Shown in pieces: positions 8,055 to 16,807 of a stretch of 64,000 nt of DNA. The DNA lies in the NCBI GenBank assembly GCA_020848455.1, contig JADLAB010000351.1, positions 50,121 to 114,120 of the forward strand, written 5' to 3'. Both the position numbers and the translations under genes were made by a program. The DNA is from Polyangiaceae bacterium (GTDB taxonomy: Bacteria; Myxococcota_A; Polyangia; Polyangiales; Polyangiaceae). Below the pieces are notes generated by a model. It saw only the letters and a program-made list of their open reading frames with translations, was not told where the DNA came from and ran no database searches. Position 1 is the stretch's first letter. Each line of letters begins with the position of its first letter.

Positions 8055-10151
8055 TCAGCGCACCGGCGCGCCCGGCGGCGAGGCGTCGTCGGGCGTGATC
8101 AGGCGCACGCCCGCCGGGGTATCGGAGGCGAGCAGCATGCCGTGCGACCCGAGGCCGCCGCCGAAGGGGCGCGGGGCGAGGTTCGCGACCACGACGACGC
8201 GCCGGCCGACGAGCGCCTCGGGGGCGTAGTGCGCGGCGATGCCCGCCACGATGCGCCGCGGCTCCGCCTCACCGACATCGACCGTGAGCGAGAGCACGCG
8301 GTCCTTCTTCGGGATGCGCTCGGCCGTACGGACGACGCCGACGCGCAGATCGATCTTCGCGAACGAGTCGAAGTCGAGCACGGCCTTAGGGGCGGCAGCC
8401 GTCGGCACGGCCGGCTCCGGCGCAGCCTCCGCGGGTGCCACCGCCGCCGCCTCGGCCGCGCGCGGTCGGCTCGGGGTCTTGACGGCGGGTGCGGCCCTTG
8501 CGGGCGACGGGCGCGTCGGCGGCGGCTCGGCCGGGTCGACTCCGGGGGGGCCGCCGCCCGGCGCCGCTGGCTCGGCGGGTGGCGCGAAGCGCGTGCGGAG
8601 CTCCGCGATGCGTTCCTTGTCGAGGCGCGGGAAGATGGGCTCGCCCGGGGCGAAGGCGTGCCCGGGGTCGCGCGCCGGCAGGTCGAGCGGCCACTGGTCC
8701 GCGCCGATGCGTGGCACGAGCGGGGCGAGGCCGAGCTGCTGGCGCAACGCGGCCGCCACGCGCGGCATGACGGGGGCGACGAGCACGCTCGCGGCCTCGA
8801 GCGCCGCGGCGAGCGTGAGCACGATGGTGCCGAGCCGCGCCGGCGACTGCTTGCGCGCGGCCCACGGCGCCGCGCGGTCGACGTAGCTGTTGGCCGCCGT
8901 GAGCGCGACCCAGATGGCCTCGAGCGCGCGCGTCGGTGCGCAGCCGTCGAAGGCCTCGGCGGCGGCGCGCGAGGCGACCTCGACCTGGGAGCGAAGCGCC
9001 TCCTCGAGCGGGCCGGCCGGCTCGGCGGCGGCGCGCGCCGCGGCGTCGCTCGCGAAGGGCAACAGGCGGTGCAAGAGGTTGCCGAGCGTGTTGCCGAGGT
9101 CGGCGGCGTAGCGGCCGAGCACGTCCTCGATCGAGAAGTCGCCGTCGTGGCCGAAGGAGATGCTGCGCAGGAGGCAGTAGCGGATGACGTCGACACCGAG
9201 CCACGGCGCGATGCCCTCGGCGAGCGCGAGCGGGCTCACGGTGTTGCGCAGCGACTTCGACATCTTCTGGCCGCCGTACGTGAGAAAGCCGTGCGCCAGG
9301 ATCTGCCGGGGCAGGGCGTCGTCCGGGTAGCCCGCCGCCATGAGGAAGGCCGGCCAGTACACGGCGTGGAAGCGCAGGATGTCCTTGCCGACGAGGTGCA
9401 CGTTCGGCGGCCAGAAGCGCGTGTGGTCCACGGGCGCCGAGAGCGCCGTGAGGTAGTTCGACAGGGCGTCGAACCACACGTACATGACGTGGGCGTCGTC
9501 GTCGGGCACGGGGATGCCCCAGCGGAAGGTGGTGCGCGACACCGACAGATCCTGCAGGCCCTGGCGCACGAAGCTCCGCACCTCGTTGAGGCGGCTCGGC
9601 GGCGAGACGAACTCGGGGTTCTTCTCGTAGAGCTCGAGCAGGCGCTCGCCGTAGCGCGACAGGCGGAAGAAGTAGCTCTGCTCCTTGACCGGCTCGGCGG
9701 CGGTCTTGTGGAGCGGACACACGCCGCCCGGCAGCAGCTCCTTGTCGGTGTAGTAGGCCTCGCAGCCCACGCAGTAGAGGCCCTGGTAGTCGCCGAGGTA
9801 GATGTCGCCGGCCGCGCGGATCTTGCGCCACAGCGCCTGGGCGCCGGCCACGTGGCGCGGCTCGTGCGTGCGGATGAAATCGTCGGGTTCGCAGCCGAGC
9901 GCGGGCCAGGCCTGACGGAAGGCCGCGCTCATCTGGTCGGCGAGCACCTCGGGCGCGATACCCCGACGCTCGGCCTCGCGCTGGATCTTGAGGCCGTGCT
10001 CGTCGGTGCCCGTGAGAAAGTGCACCTCGAAGCCGCGCAGCTTGCGGTACCGCGCGATGACGTCGGCCGCGATCGTGGTGTACGCGCTGCCGAGGTGCGG
10101 CACGTCGTTGATGTAATAGATCGGCGTGGTGACGTAGTAGCGGCGTGTCAT
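8055..10151 (-). CDS. metG: Methionyl-tRNA synthetase with C-terminal tRNA-binding domain
   Basis: A class I synthetase of 698 residues that charges tRNA-Met. The HIGH signature is 'VPHLGSAY' (17-24) and the KMSKS loop lies at about residue 297. A Cys/His zinc-knuckle insert is visible ('CVGCEAYYTDKE' then 'CPLHK'). After the anticodon-binding domain come an Ala/Pro-rich linker and a Trbp111-like OB fold ('FAKIDLRVGVVRTAERI' to the end), which in this family aids dimerisation and tRNA binding. The ATG at 10151 gives the expected 'MTRRYYVTTPIYY' start. It is followed by a hairpin shared with the convergent BI-1 gene. Confidence 0.97.
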   Translation of the reverse strand: MTRRYYVTTPIYYINDVPHLGSAYTTIAADVIARYRKLRGFEVHFLTGTDEHGLKIQREAERRGIAPEVLADQMSAAFRQAWPALGCEPDDFIRTHEPRHVAGAQALWRKIRAAGDIYLGDYQGLYCVGCEAYYTDKELLPGGVCPLHKTAAEPVKEQSYFFRLSRYGERLLELYEKNPEFVSPPSRLNEVRSFVRQGLQDLSVSRTTFRWGIPVPDDDAHVMYVWFDALSNYLTALSAPVDHTRFWPPNVHLVGKDILRFHAVYWPAFLMAAGYPDDALPRQILAHGFLTYGGQKMSKSLRNTVSPLALAEGIAPWLGVDVIRYCLLRSISFGHDGDFSIEDVLGRYAADLGNTLGNLLHRLLPFASDAAARAAAEPAGPLEEALRSQVEVASRAAAEAFDGCAPTRALEAIWVALTAANSYVDRAAPWAARKQSPARLGTIVLTLAAALEAASVLVAPVMPRVAAALRQQLGLAPLVPRIGADQWPLDLPARDPGHAFAPGEPIFPRLDKERIAELRTRFAPPAEPAAPGGGPPGVDPAEPPPTRPSPARAAPAVKTPSRPRAAEAAAVAPAEAAPEPAVPTAAAPKAVLDFDSFAKIDLRVGVVRTAERIPKKDRVLSLTVDVGEAEPRRIVAGIAAHYAPEALVGRRVVVVANLAPRPFGGGLGSHGMLLASDTPAGVRLITPDDASPPGAPVR

Positions 10152-10177
10152 GGCAAACCCCGCGGTTCGCGGCCCTC

Positions 10178-11170
10178 TTACCCTCGGGCTGCGCCGACCG
10201 AAAGGTCCGCGCGGAGCCGCGCGAGGTCGCGCAGGAAGCGGCGCTCGAGCACCGCGCGGCGCCACACGAGGGCGGCGCAAGCGAGGTTCATGGGTCCGAC
10301 CATCACGAGCCAGCCGACGAGGATGGCGCGCGCGTCGACGGCACCGGCGACGGCGCTCGCGGTGAGCAGGGCGAGGTGCGTGCCGAGCCCGAGCCAGCGC
10401 GTGGCGCGCATGTGTCCCGCGAAGCGGCGCCGGTAGGCCGCGCGCTCGGCGTCGCAGGCGAGCGTCGGCGGCTGCCGCTCCGGGGCGCGCGGGCCGCCGC
10501 GTCGCCCGAGCTCGAGCCACAGCGCGAAGAGCCCGACGAGCGCGGTCGCGCCCCGGGCGCCGCTCGCGGCGAGCTCCCGGCGCAGGGTCGCGACCTCGGC
10601 CCCCCCCACGAGCGCCGGTCCGCCCTGGTCGAAGTCGGGGCGCGTGTGGTGCAGATACGCGTTCTTCGCGACGTCGTACTGCGTCGTGTGCCAGAGCAGG
10701 CTCGCGCCGGCGGCCCAGCCGAGGCTCCACGCGAGCGCGAACGACGTGCCGCGCCCGAGCAGGTACACGGCGAGCCCGTGGAACACCGCGAGGGGCGTCA
10801 CGACGTCGACCGCGCCGTCGAGCACGCGCCCGAGCAGCGAAGCGGAGCCCCGGAGCCGCGCGAGCTGCCCGTCCGCGCAGTCGAGCACCACGCTCGCGAA
10901 CAGGAGCACGGCGCCGCACGCGAGCGCGGGTGGGCCGGCCACGTGCCCGAGCGCCATGGCCGCGCCGGCGCCGAGGCCGACGACACCCGAGGCGACCGTC
11001 ACCTGGTTCGGCGTGACGGCGCGCGGCTCGAGCCGGCGCGCGAGGAGCGCCGCGAGCGGGCGGTGGAGGTACTGGTCGACGGGCTCCTCGACGTCGCAGG
11101 GCTTGCCGCCGCGGCGCTCGTGCGCCGACGGCACGAGCGCGAGCGCGTCGGTGTCCGGTCGCGCGCTCAT
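10178..11170 (-). CDS. CDP-alcohol phosphatidyltransferase family membrane protein
   Basis: A 330-residue integral membrane protein with the family signature D-x2-D-G-x2-A-R-x8-G-x3-D-x3-D, seen as 'DCADGQLARLRGSASLLG' plus 'RVLDGAVD'. The family transfers a phospho-alcohol from a CDP-linked donor to an alcohol acceptor in phospholipid or phospho-inositol synthesis. Several hydrophobic segments flank the motif. The substrate cannot be read from the sequence. The start overlaps the preceding NADH dehydrogenase stop as ATGA, so the two are probably one transcript. Confidence 0.85.
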   Translation of the reverse strand: MSARPDTDALALVPSAHERRGGKPCDVEEPVDQYLHRPLAALLARRLEPRAVTPNQVTVASGVVGLGAGAAMALGHVAGPPALACGAVLLFASVVLDCADGQLARLRGSASLLGRVLDGAVDVVTPLAVFHGLAVYLLGRGTSFALAWSLGWAAGASLLWHTTQYDVAKNAYLHHTRPDFDQGGPALVGGAEVATLRRELAASGARGATALVGLFALWLELGRRGGPRAPERQPPTLACDAERAAYRRRFAGHMRATRWLGLGTHLALLTASAVAGAVDARAILVGWLVMVGPMNLACAALVWRRAVLERRFLRDLARLRADLSVGAARG

Positions 11171-12531
11171 GGCTCCCGCGGCGGCGCCGGGCTGCGGAGC
11201 GAGCGCGGGCCCGTGTCCGAGACGACGAGGGCGCGCAGCCGTTCCTGCTCGAGCAGGCGCGGGGGTGGCGAGGACGAGATGATGCGCACCGGTCGATCGC
11301 GCCTCACGTAGTTCCACCACCACGTCCAGAGCACCGCCAGCCGGTTGCGGAACCCGATGAGGAAGTAGATGTGCACGAGCAGCCACACGGCCCAGCCCAC
11401 GAAGCCCGTGAAGGTCATGCCGCCGAGCTCCGCGACCGCCGCGTTGCGGCCGATCACGGCCATGATGCCCTTGTCCTTGTAGCGGTAGGGCCCGCGGCGC
11501 TCGGGGTCGCGACCGGCGGCGACGTCGCGCAGGTAGCGCGCGACGAAGCGGCCCTGCTGCATGGCGGGCGCGGACAGCATCGGCAGCTCCTTGCCGTCGT
11601 CGCGCGCCCCGGCCAGATCGCCGATGGCGAAGGCGTGCGCGAGCCCGCCGACGCGCAGGTACGCGTCGACCTCGAGCCGACCGCCGCGCGCGTGCGGCAC
11701 GGGCAGGGGCTCTTCGACGTCGGCCGCCCGCACGCCCGCCGACCAGACGAGCGTGCGGCTCTCGACGCGCGTCCCGTCGGAGAGAAGGACGTGATCGTCG
11801 TGCGCCTCGGTGACGCGCACGCCGAGCTTCACCTCGACCCCCATGGCCGCGAGGCGCTCCTCGGTGTAGCGCCCGAGCTCCGGGCGGAAGGCCGCGAGCA
11901 GCCGCTCCTGCGCCTCGACGAGCACGATGCGGCCGAGCGCGCGCGGGATCGGGTACTCGCCGTCGAGCACGAGGGCCATGAGCTCGGACAGGGCGCCGGC
12001 GTACTCGACGCCGGTCGGACCGCCGCCCACGATCACGGTCGTCATGAGCCGCGCGCGCTCGGCCTCGTCCGGCTCGTGGCTCGCGGCCTCGAGGCAGGCG
12101 AGGCTGTGGTTCCGGAGCTCGAGCGCCTCGGGCAGGTTCTTGAGCCCGAGCGCGCGGGCCTCGATGCTGGCGTTGCCGAAGTAGTTGGTCGTGCTGCCGG
12201 TCGCGAGCACGAGGTAGTCGTACTCGAGCCGCTCGCCGCCCCCGAGCTCGAGCCGTCGGCGCCCGAGATCGACGGCCGTCACCTCGGCCTGCCGGTAGCG
12301 CACGTTCGGCGTATCGCGGAACATGGCGCGCACCGGGAAGGCGATGTCGCTCGGGTTGAGGAGCGAGCTCGCCACCTGGTAGAGCAGCGGCGTGAACAGG
12401 TGGTAGTTCTGCCGGTCGACGAGCAGGACCTCGAGCGGCGCCCCCGCGAGCGCGCGCGCGAGCTGCAGCCCCCCGAAGCCCGCTCCCACGACGACGACGC
12501 GCGGCCGTCGCTCGTCCGCGATCCGGTCCAT
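11167..12531 (-). CDS. ndh: Type II NADH dehydrogenase
   Basis: A single-subunit, non-proton-pumping NADH:quinone oxidoreductase at the inner membrane. The FAD Rossmann motif 'VVVVGAGFGGLQLARAL' is near the N-terminus, and a second dinucleotide motif 'TTVIVGGGPTGVEYAGAL' lies mid-protein. 'HAFAIGDLAG' matches the C-terminal FAD contact. The tail 'WAVWLLVHIYFLIGFRNRL' is a hydrophobic membrane anchor usual in this family. I chose the ATG at 12531 because GGGAGG is 6 nt upstream. The frame is open 24 codons further, but that part is not conserved-looking. It is translationally coupled to the CDP-alcohol transferase gene. Confidence 0.92.
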   Translation of the reverse strand: MDRIADERRPRVVVVGAGFGGLQLARALAGAPLEVLLVDRQNYHLFTPLLYQVASSLLNPSDIAFPVRAMFRDTPNVRYRQAEVTAVDLGRRRLELGGGERLEYDYLVLATGSTTNYFGNASIEARALGLKNLPEALELRNHSLACLEAASHEPDEAERARLMTTVIVGGGPTGVEYAGALSELMALVLDGEYPIPRALGRIVLVEAQERLLAAFRPELGRYTEERLAAMGVEVKLGVRVTEAHDDHVLLSDGTRVESRTLVWSAGVRAADVEEPLPVPHARGGRLEVDAYLRVGGLAHAFAIGDLAGARDDGKELPMLSAPAMQQGRFVARYLRDVAAGRDPERRGPYRYKDKGIMAVIGRNAAVAELGGMTFTGFVGWAVWLLVHIYFLIGFRNRLAVLWTWWWNYVRRDRPVRIISSSPPPRLLEQERLRALVVSDTGPRSLRSPAPPREP

Positions 12532-12652
12532 CCCGATCCTCCCAGCCATCCGTGGGCGGGAGCTTAGCCGCGTCCCGGCCCGAGCCACACCCCCCACGCA
12601 CACCGGGGCGCGGCGCGCGCAAGATGCCGAGCGCCCAGCGCTCGATCCGGGC

Positions 12653-13291
12653 CTAGAGCGGCTCGAGGACCCAGCCGTCGTACTCGCCGCCGTGCAGATC
12701 CGTGCAGTGGCGCGTGGCCGCGACGATCTCGCTCGCGACCTCCGCGCGCACGAGCTCGCAGCGGTCGACGTCGTAGCGGGTGATGGCGTTGCCGATGACG
12801 AAGCGGTAGCGGTAGGTGCCGCCCATGACCTGCACCCGGTAGCGACACTGGATGTGCTGGTCGCCGTGCGAGATGCCCGAGTAGGTGCGCGCGTAGGCGG
12901 GGTCCCGCGCGAGCGTGTCCGAGAGCCTCGGCGTCATCGGCCCGGGGCCGCGGAAGCGCTCCGCCGAGAGGACCGCGCCCACCTCCACGCGGCACCCGGC
13001 CTCGGCGAGCACGTACGGGGCAGCGGCCGGCGCCGAGCCGCCCGCGGTGCCGCTCGCCGAGGGCGCCGAGGCGGTGGACGCGCCGCTCGCAGCGGCCGCG
13101 GGGCCGCCGGTCGGGTCGCTCGCAGGGTCGGTCCCGAGCGAGCTCGCCGTCGATCCTGGCGCCGCGGCGTCAGCCGTCGCCGGTGCCCGCGAGTGCAGGC
13201 CCGGCGTGACTTCGGGGGCGGGGCCGCAGGCCGCTCCGGCGAGGCACGCGAGAGCGACCGAGGGCGTGAGGCGGGTCGGGCACCGGGGCAT
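12653..13291 (-). CDS. Putative lipoprotein of unknown function
   Basis: A 212-residue predicted exported protein. The N-terminus 'TRLTPSVALACLAGAACG' fits a lipoprotein signal peptide, though the lipobox is imperfect. A low-complexity Ala/Ser/Thr/Gly region follows (about 30-95), and then a compact C-terminal domain with four further cysteines (in 'EAGCRVEV', 'HIQCRYRV', 'VDRCELV' and 'TRHCTDLHG') that could form disulfides. I do not recognise the family. It is transcribed alone, divergent from the next cysteine-rich lipoprotein. Confidence 0.7.
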   Translation of the reverse strand: MPRCPTRLTPSVALACLAGAACGPAPEVTPGLHSRAPATADAAAPGSTASSLGTDPASDPTGGPAAAASGASTASAPSASGTAGGSAPAAAPYVLAEAGCRVEVGAVLSAERFRGPGPMTPRLSDTLARDPAYARTYSGISHGDQHIQCRYRVQVMGGTYRYRFVIGNAITRYDVDRCELVRAEVASEIVAATRHCTDLHGGEYDGWVLEPL

Positions 13292-13401
13292 CGCTTCCTC
13301 GTCCCTCCTTGTACGCCCAAGCGTGGCCTCCGGTCTCGGGCCCGCGACCCGATCCGAGGCGAATCTTGCGCGGCCGAACCGCCCCTCGTACAAGGCTCTG
13401 C

Positions 13402-13923
13402 GTGGGAAGGCGCAGTGCCGAGCTCTGCTTCGCGGTCGCGCTCGCGGCGCTCGGCTGCGACGAGCGCGGGGCTGCTCGTGCGAGCGGCTCGAGCAGCGCG
13501 GGGCCGGGCAGCCCGGCGGACCGCGCGCGCCGGCAGGAGCCGCCCTGCGCGCCCACCGGGCGGGCCTGCGCCTACGAGGGGCAGTGCACGCCGGCGGCCG
13601 CGCCCTCCGTGGAGCCGGTCGGTGCCGGGAGCTCGGGCAGCGCCGCGCCGGCCGTGCCGTGCCAGGCGGCCAGCGACGAGGACTGCAAGAAGGCGCGGGT
13701 GTGTCGCGACTGGGGCGCGTGCAGCGCACGGGCGGGGGTGTGCGTCGCGACGCGCGACGAGGACTGCGAGGCGTCGTACATCGGTCGCCGCGCCGGGCAG
13801 TGCTCGGTCGACGCGGACGCCGGGCGCTGCGTCGTCGAGAACGACGCCGACTGCAAGCGCGCCGAGGTGTGCGTGCGCGAGCGGAAATGCAAGGCCGAGG
13901 AAGGTTGGTGCAAGAGACCATGA
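13402..13923 (+). CDS. Cysteine-rich putative lipoprotein
   Basis: Starting at the GTG at 13402, the product is a 173-residue protein whose N-terminus 'AELCFAVALAALGCDERG' ends in a good lipobox (LGC). The mature part has an Ala/Ser/Gly linker and then regularly spaced cysteines in repeats such as 'DEDCKKARVCRDWGAC', 'DEDCEASYIGRRAGQC' and 'DADCKRAEVCVRERKC'. These are three related units of about 35 residues. The frame is open 31 codons further upstream, so the start is uncertain. Its stop overlaps the APC permease start as ATGA, which implies co-expression. Confidence 0.65.
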   Translation: MGRRSAELCFAVALAALGCDERGAARASGSSSAGPGSPADRARRQEPPCAPTGRACAYEGQCTPAAAPSVEPVGAGSSGSAAPAVPCQAASDEDCKKARVCRDWGACSARAGVCVATRDEDCEASYIGRRAGQCSVDADAGRCVVENDADCKRAEVCVRERKCKAEEGWCKRP

Positions 13924-15320
13924 CGGGCAGTGCTTCTCCGGAACCGGGCGCGCCCGCAGGGGCCGCGGTGCGACCGCTGCGCCGCGTGGGCATGATCACC
14001 GCCGCCGGCCTCGTCGTCGCGAGCATGGTGGGGACCGGCGTGTTCACGACCACCGGCTTTCTCGCGGCCGACATCCCGTCGCCCGTCGCCATCCTGCTCT
14101 GCTGGGCGTTCGGCGGAGTCGCGGCCTGGTGTGGCGCCGTGTCGTTCGCCGAGCTCGGCGCCGCCTTGCCCGACAACGGCGGCGAGTACCGCTTCATCTC
14201 GAGCCTCGTCCATCCCGCGGTCGGCTTCGCGTCCGCGCTCTGCTCCTTCGTGGTGGGCTTCGCGGCGCCGCTCGCGATGATGGCGCACGCCTTCGGCAAG
14301 TACCTGGTCGCCGCCTGGTTCCCCGCAGCCGAGGTCGCGGGCGCACCCCCGCCCGCGGTCGGCTTCGCGCCCGAGATCGCCGGCGCGCTGCTCATCGTGC
14401 TCGTGTCGCTCGTCCACATGGGCGGCATGAAGGGCGGCTCGCGCTTCCAGAACGCCGCGACGGCCGGCAAGGTGCTGCTCATCCTGGCCTTCATCGTCAT
14501 CGGCATCGTGAAGGGCGACGCGAGCTACCTCGCGGCGCCCGGACCGGAGCCGCTGTGGCGCACGCTGCTGTCGCCCGCCTTCGCGATGTCGCTCATGTGG
14601 GTGTCGTTCTCGTACAGCGGCTGGAACGCCGCCGCCTATCTCGCCGGCGAGATCGAGCGGCCGGCGCGCGTGCTGCCCGCCGCGACCCTGCTCGGGACCC
14701 TGGCCGTCGCCGCGCTCTACGTCGCGCTCAACGCCGTCTTCCTCGCCTCGGCGCCCCTGTCGAGCCTCGCCGGTGTCGAGGCGGTCGCGGACGCCTCGGC
14801 GAAGAGCCTGCTCGGCGACGCCGGCGGGCGCTTCGTGAGCGTGCTCATCGCGCTCGGCCTCGTCTCGACCGTGGGCGCGCTCGTCGTGACCGGGCCGCGC
14901 ATCTACGCGGCGCTCGCCGAGGACATGCCGCGCCTGCGCCTGCTCGCCTGGCGCGACCCCGAGCGTGGGCCGCGCGTCGCCATCGCCCTCCAGACCGCCG
15001 TCGCCCTCGTGCTTCTGTGGACCTCGAGCTTCGAGGCGCTGCTCTCGTACGTGGGCTTCACGCTGTCGATCTTCGCCGCCATCGGCGTCGGCTGCGTGTT
15101 CGTGCTGCGGCACCGGAGAAAGCACGTGGCGCGCCCCTATCGCATGCCGCTCTACCCGCTGCCGCCGCTGCTCTTCATCGCGCTCATGCTCTGGACCGTC
15201 GTGCAGGCGGTGCGCGCCAAGCCGCTCGTCGTCGTGGCGGGCCTCGGCACCGTCGTGCTCGGAGTCGTGCTCTACCTCGTCACGCGGCAGGCACCACCCG
15301 GGCCCGCGCGCAGCACCTAG
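13920..15320 (+). CDS. APC-superfamily amino acid permease
   Basis: A 466-residue polytopic inner-membrane transporter. The first helix carries the APC-type unwound motif ('ASMVGTGVFTTTGFL'). About twelve hydrophobic segments follow, with 'SFSYSGWNAAAYLAGEIERP' in the middle being typical of the family. Loops such as 'RHRRKHVARPYRMPLYP' match amino acid/polyamine antiporters. The substrate is unknown. The ATG overlaps the previous stop by 4 nt. Confidence 0.88.
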   Translation: MTGSASPEPGAPAGAAVRPLRRVGMITAAGLVVASMVGTGVFTTTGFLAADIPSPVAILLCWAFGGVAAWCGAVSFAELGAALPDNGGEYRFISSLVHPAVGFASALCSFVVGFAAPLAMMAHAFGKYLVAAWFPAAEVAGAPPPAVGFAPEIAGALLIVLVSLVHMGGMKGGSRFQNAATAGKVLLILAFIVIGIVKGDASYLAAPGPEPLWRTLLSPAFAMSLMWVSFSYSGWNAAAYLAGEIERPARVLPAATLLGTLAVAALYVALNAVFLASAPLSSLAGVEAVADASAKSLLGDAGGRFVSVLIALGLVSTVGALVVTGPRIYAALAEDMPRLRLLAWRDPERGPRVAIALQTAVALVLLWTSSFEALLSYVGFTLSIFAAIGVGCVFVLRHRRKHVARPYRMPLYPLPPLLFIALMLWTVVQAVRAKPLVVVAGLGTVVLGVVLYLVTRQAPPGPARST

Positions 15321-15362
15321 GTCGAGCACGCTGCCGACTTGACCGCCGCGGCCACAAGCGAC

Positions 15363-16754
15363 ATGAACGCTCCGATGTCGAGCCTGAAGAGCAGTCGCGG
15401 GACCACGGGGGGCGGGGCGCGGACGATTCGGTGGGGGGCCTTCGCGCTCGCGCTGGCGGGCGCCGCCGGCGGTGCCGGCTGCAAATCGCCGCCCGTCACG
15501 GACCCGCAGATGAGCGGCGCGCCCTCGGTCACGACGAGCGCCGCCGGGCCGGGCACGGTCGGCACGGCCGCCGCTCCGGCGCCCTCGGCCAGCGCAGCGG
15601 GCTCGGTGGCGGCCCCCACGCCGGCACCTGCGGCGCTGCCAGGTCACGACTTCGGCGACGAAGCGCGGATCCTCTACCGCGTCGCGGCCTGCGCGGGCGA
15701 CGCCCCGATCCCCGAGTACCTCGACCAGAAGACCGTCGAGGAGCACTGCACGGCGCTCTCCGGCAAGGTGAAGACCTTCCGCGAGAGCTACATGAAAAAG
15801 GCGATGAGCTTCTTCGCGACGCACATCCCGAAGGACCTGCCGAAGCCGGTCGTCTACCCCTTTGCCGGCGGCGACCTCGTCTCGGCGCTCATGGCCTACC
15901 CGGACGCCCCGGAGGTGACCACCATCTCGCTCGAGCTCGCGGGCGACCCGCGGCGCATCAAGACGCTCGGCCAGAAGGCGCTCTCGGCCAGCCTGAGCCA
16001 GCTGCGGACGGAGCTCAACGAGCTCCTCGCGGTCGGCAACTTCAGCCAGAGCGAGACCTTGAAGCACACCCAGCGCGGCGACATCCCGGGCGAGCTCGGC
16101 TTCTTCCTCGTCGGGCTCGCGATCCACGACCTCGAGCCGGTGCACATGCGCTACTTCCGCGTCGAGCCGGACGGCGCGCTGCGCTACCTCGACACCGAGG
16201 ACATCGCGGCCGAGGAGCGCAAGGCCGGCGAGCGGCGCAAGGACACCTGGTTCCCGCCCGATTTCTCGGAGGCGTTCGCCAACGTCGAGATCACCTTCCG
16301 GGCGCGGGGCGCAGACGCGGGTGCGCCCGAGCGGGTGCACCGTCACATGGCGATGAACCTCGGCGACGACGGCCTCGCCAAGAGCCCGGGCTTTCTCAAG
16401 CACCTCGAGCAGAAGGGCAAGGTCTCGGCCGTGACGAAGGCCGCGAGCTATCTCATGTGGAGCGTGGGCTTCAAGACCATCCGCGACTACTTGCTCGGGA
16501 ACATGACCTTCATGGTGTCGGACTCGACCGGCATCCCGCCGACCTACGCCAAGCCGGCCGGCTTCGAGCACGAGACGTACGGCTCGTTCATCGGCACGCG
16601 CATCCCGGCCGACCAGAGCCAGACCAAGGTCATGCGCGATCTGTGGCGCAAGCAGCCCAAGCGCGACCTCGCCTTCCGCTTCGGCTACCTCGACTCGGCG
16701 AGCAAGCCGCACCTGCTCATCACGAGCAAGGTCGGCTTCGTCGGCACGCCCTGA
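15363..16754 (+). CDS. Putative lipoprotein of unknown function (463 aa)
   Basis: The start 'MNAPMSSLKSS' leads into a hydrophobic segment ending in 'AAGGAGCKSP', consistent with lipid attachment. An Ala/Pro/Thr/Ser-rich linker runs to about residue 85, and the rest is a globular domain without a motif I recognise (for example 'DQKTVEEHCTALSGKVKTF'). Length and layout suggest an envelope protein of myxobacteria. The start at 15363 is a guess among ATGs at 15363 and 15375 and a TTG at 15339. It is immediately followed, 53 nt on, by the metzincin lipoprotein gene on the same strand. Confidence 0.75.
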   Translation: MNAPMSSLKSSRGTTGGGARTIRWGAFALALAGAAGGAGCKSPPVTDPQMSGAPSVTTSAAGPGTVGTAAAPAPSASAAGSVAAPTPAPAALPGHDFGDEARILYRVAACAGDAPIPEYLDQKTVEEHCTALSGKVKTFRESYMKKAMSFFATHIPKDLPKPVVYPFAGGDLVSALMAYPDAPEVTTISLELAGDPRRIKTLGQKALSASLSQLRTELNELLAVGNFSQSETLKHTQRGDIPGELGFFLVGLAIHDLEPVHMRYFRVEPDGALRYLDTEDIAAEERKAGERRKDTWFPPDFSEAFANVEITFRARGADAGAPERVHRHMAMNLGDDGLAKSPGFLKHLEQKGKVSAVTKAASYLMWSVGFKTIRDYLLGNMTFMVSDSTGIPPTYAKPAGFEHETYGSFIGTRIPADQSQTKVMRDLWRKQPKRDLAFRFGYLDSASKPHLLITSKVGFVGTP

Positions 16755-16807
16755 GCCCGCTCGAACGCCGGTGAGCGGCGCGCCCGTTCGGCGTATGCTC
16801 GGCGCCG

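Noticed and set aside
12692..16774. A plus-strand open frame of 1,360 codons
   Set aside because: It is a shadow of the lipoprotein and permease genes and contains no recognisable domain.
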